Of a DNA stretch of 7,993 nt, positions 6,781-7,993 are shown piece by piece (position 1 is the first letter of the stretch; each line of letters opens with the position of its first letter). The translations under genes were made by a program, and so were the position numbers. The notes below the pieces were generated by a model that worked only from the letters and a program-made list of their open reading frames with translations, did not search any database and was not told the DNA's origin. The DNA comes from an uncultured Paracoccaceae bacterium (GTDB lineage: Bacteria; Pseudomonadota; Alphaproteobacteria; Rhodobacterales; Rhodobacteraceae), in NCBI GenBank assembly GCA_937907485.1, contig CALESR010000255.1, positions 1-7,993 of the forward strand, written 5' to 3'.

Positions 6781-7595
6781 TGCGGCTGGTGATCCTCGGC
6801 AATTCGCATATCGCGGCACCGCGGCTGGCCTGGACTGAGATGGCCGCACGGCATCCCGGCGTCGAGGTCCGCTTTTTCGGCGGGTTGCAAACGGTGCTGG
6901 CGGCGATGACGCTGGATGCACAGGGCCAGTTTGGCCTGCACCCGGGCGCGCAGGTCAGCGACCACGACCGCGCCAAGACTCTGGACCTGTTCGGCGCGCT
7001 CAGTGTCGATCTGTCCGGCATCGACGCGCTGGCCTTCTGCGGGTTGGACTGGGGCATCGACGAGATTCTCGCGCTGACCGATGCGTTTGACATCGACGGG
7101 CTGATCGAGAGCGGCGCACCGCGCCACCTGTCGGCCCGCGCCTTTGACGCCTTTGCCCGCGATGTGGCGCAGCGCTCGCTGCCGGATGTGGTCTGGCAAG
7201 GCTGGCGCGGCCGCAAGATCCTGATGCCGCGCCCCTTGCCGCCAACGCGGGTGCAAGACAGCGACAGCGACTGGGCCGAGGCCTGGCGCCGCGTCACTCC
7301 GCGGGGCATGGGCAGGGTGATGCAGCGCTACCGCGACCTCTTTGCCGAGGGTGCGGCGGCGCAGGGCTATGGCCTGTGCTATCAACCCGCGGCCACCCTG
7401 ACCGCACAGGGCCTGACCGAGGACCGCTACAACCAGTTGCCGCCGAAATTCGGCAACCTGAAACTGCCGCGCCGGGCGGATGACCGCGTGCACATGAACG
7501 CCGGGTTTGGCGCGCTCTGGCTCGACAGCCTGATCGACCAACTGGCGAGCGCCGCCACGGATGAACCCACACTCACCGAGATCACTGGAGGATAA
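6777..7595 (+). CDS. SGNH-hydrolase-like protein of unknown function
   Basis: The 272-residue protein begins MMRLVILGNSHIA; either ATG 6777 or ATG 6780 could start it. The N-terminal strand plus G8-N9-S10-H11 resembles block I of SGNH hydrolases, with S10 as candidate nucleophile. A DRVHMNAGFG segment near the C-terminus gives D236-x-x-H239, the usual Asp-His pair of block V. A middle segment, ALAFCGLDWG (84-93), may be block III, but that is weak. There is no signal peptide. The first ATG overlaps the stop of the GSCFA gene (ATGA), and a GAGG at 6763-6766 is the only nearby ribosome site. The stop TAA (7593-7595) lies one base before the scoB ATG, so scoB's ribosome site is inside this gene. 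I do not recognise a named family; the substrate is unknown. Confidence 0.78.
   Translation: MMRLVILGNSHIAAPRLAWTEMAARHPGVEVRFFGGLQTVLAAMTLDAQGQFGLHPGAQVSDHDRAKTLDLFGALSVDLSGIDALAFCGLDWGIDEILALTDAFDIDGLIESGAPRHLSARAFDAFARDVAQRSLPDVVWQGWRGRKILMPRPLPPTRVQDSDSDWAEAWRRVTPRGMGRVMQRYRDLFAEGAAAQGYGLCYQPAATLTAQGLTEDRYNQLPPKFGNLKLPRRADDRVHMNAGFGALWLDSLIDQLASAATDEPTLTEITGG
7587..7591 (+). promoter_or_regulatory. Ribosome binding site of scoB inside the preceding gene
   Basis: GGAGG lies five bases before ATG 7597 and within the last codons of the SGNH-like gene. It is the strongest ribosome site in the window. Translation of scoB can therefore start efficiently even though the gene is last of four, which may help match ScoB output to ScoA. 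Confidence 0.75.
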
Positions 7596-7596
7596 G

Positions 7597-7993
7597 ATGG
7601 CCTGGGACCGCAATCAGATGGCCGCCCGCGCGGCGAAGGAACTCAAGGACGGGATGTATGTGAACCTCGGCATCGGCATTCCGACGCTGGTGGCGAACTA
7701 TATCCCCGAGGGGATGACCGTGACCCTGCAATCGGAAAACGGCATGCTGGGTATTGGCCCCTTTCCGACCGAGGATGCGGTCGACCCCGACCTGATCAAC
7801 GCCGGCAAGCAGACGGTGACGGCGCTGCCGCACACCGCCTATTTCGACAGCGCGACCTCCTTTGCGATGATCCGCGGCGGCAAGATCGCCATGGCGATTC
7901 TGGGCGCGATGGAAGTGGCGCAGAACGGCGATCTGGCCAACTGGATGATCCCCGGCAAGCTGGTCAAGGGCATGGGCGGCGCGATGGACCTTG
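7597..7993 (+). CDS. scoB: Succinyl-CoA:3-ketoacid CoA-transferase subunit B, 5' part
   Basis: The first 132 residues of the beta subunit are visible; the family is usually about 210 residues, so roughly 80 are beyond the window end. The protein begins MAWDRNQMAARAAKELKDGM and continues with YVNLGIGIPTLVANYIP (21-37) and SENGMLGIGPFP (46-57). E47 in SENG is the conserved catalytic glutamate that forms the glutamyl-CoA intermediate in this family. FDSATSFAMIRGGK and NWMIPGKLVKGMGGAMDL also match the family. It should pair with the scoA product encoded 1.9 kb upstream to form the enzyme. The start is fixed by the GGAGG site and by homology at the first residues. Nothing suggests damage in the visible part. 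Confidence 0.96.
   Translation, partial: MAWDRNQMAARAAKELKDGMYVNLGIGIPTLVANYIPEGMTVTLQSENGMLGIGPFPTEDAVDPDLINAGKQTVTALPHTAYFDSATSFAMIRGGKIAMAILGAMEVAQNGDLANWMIPGKLVKGMGGAMDL

Overview
The window looks like chromosomal DNA from a Rhodobacterales-type alphaproteobacterium. The basis is the high GC content with G/C-ending codons, the dprA-topA pair, near-perfect TTGACA-like -35 boxes with poor -10 boxes, and the general look of the proteins. No sequence search could be run, so the genus is left open.

Layout. Bases 1-195 are the 3' end of dprA, a winged-helix tail of 64 residues. A 219-base gap follows, with two competing GC hairpins near the dprA stop and a plausible promoter for the next gene. 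Bases 415-3021 are topA, a full-length type IA topoisomerase I (868 aa) with one four-cysteine zinc finger, three GR(F/Y)GPYV repeats and a Lys/Ala/Pro tail. On the opposite strand, convergent and only 4 bases away, 3026-4876 encodes a 616-aa predicted lipoprotein of the phospholipase D superfamily. Its second HKD motif is canonical and its first is degenerate. A 132-base divergent promoter region (4877-5008) separates it from a rightward operon.

The operon is the most interesting part. It starts with scoA (5009-5704, CoA-transferase alpha subunit) and ends with scoB (from 7597, cut by the window end). These two subunits form one enzyme and are normally encoded side by side. Here two genes lie between them: a GSCFA-domain protein (5725-6780) and a second SGNH-hydrolase-like protein (6777-7595). 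The two inserted genes overlap by ATGA, and the spacing across all four genes is very tight (20 bases, -4, 1), so they look co-transcribed. Neither inserted protein has a recognisable signal peptide, so both should act in the cytoplasm beside the ketone-body/acetoacetate CoA-transferase. Their substrate is unknown.

How the genes fit together. dprA and topA are DNA-metabolism housekeeping genes. The PLD lipoprotein is an independent envelope gene. The sco operon would activate acetoacetate with succinyl-CoA, a step in 3-hydroxybutyrate/polyhydroxybutyrate use, with the two putative esterase-fold proteins as a possible added module. No tRNA, rRNA, CRISPR array, insertion sequence or phage gene was recognised.
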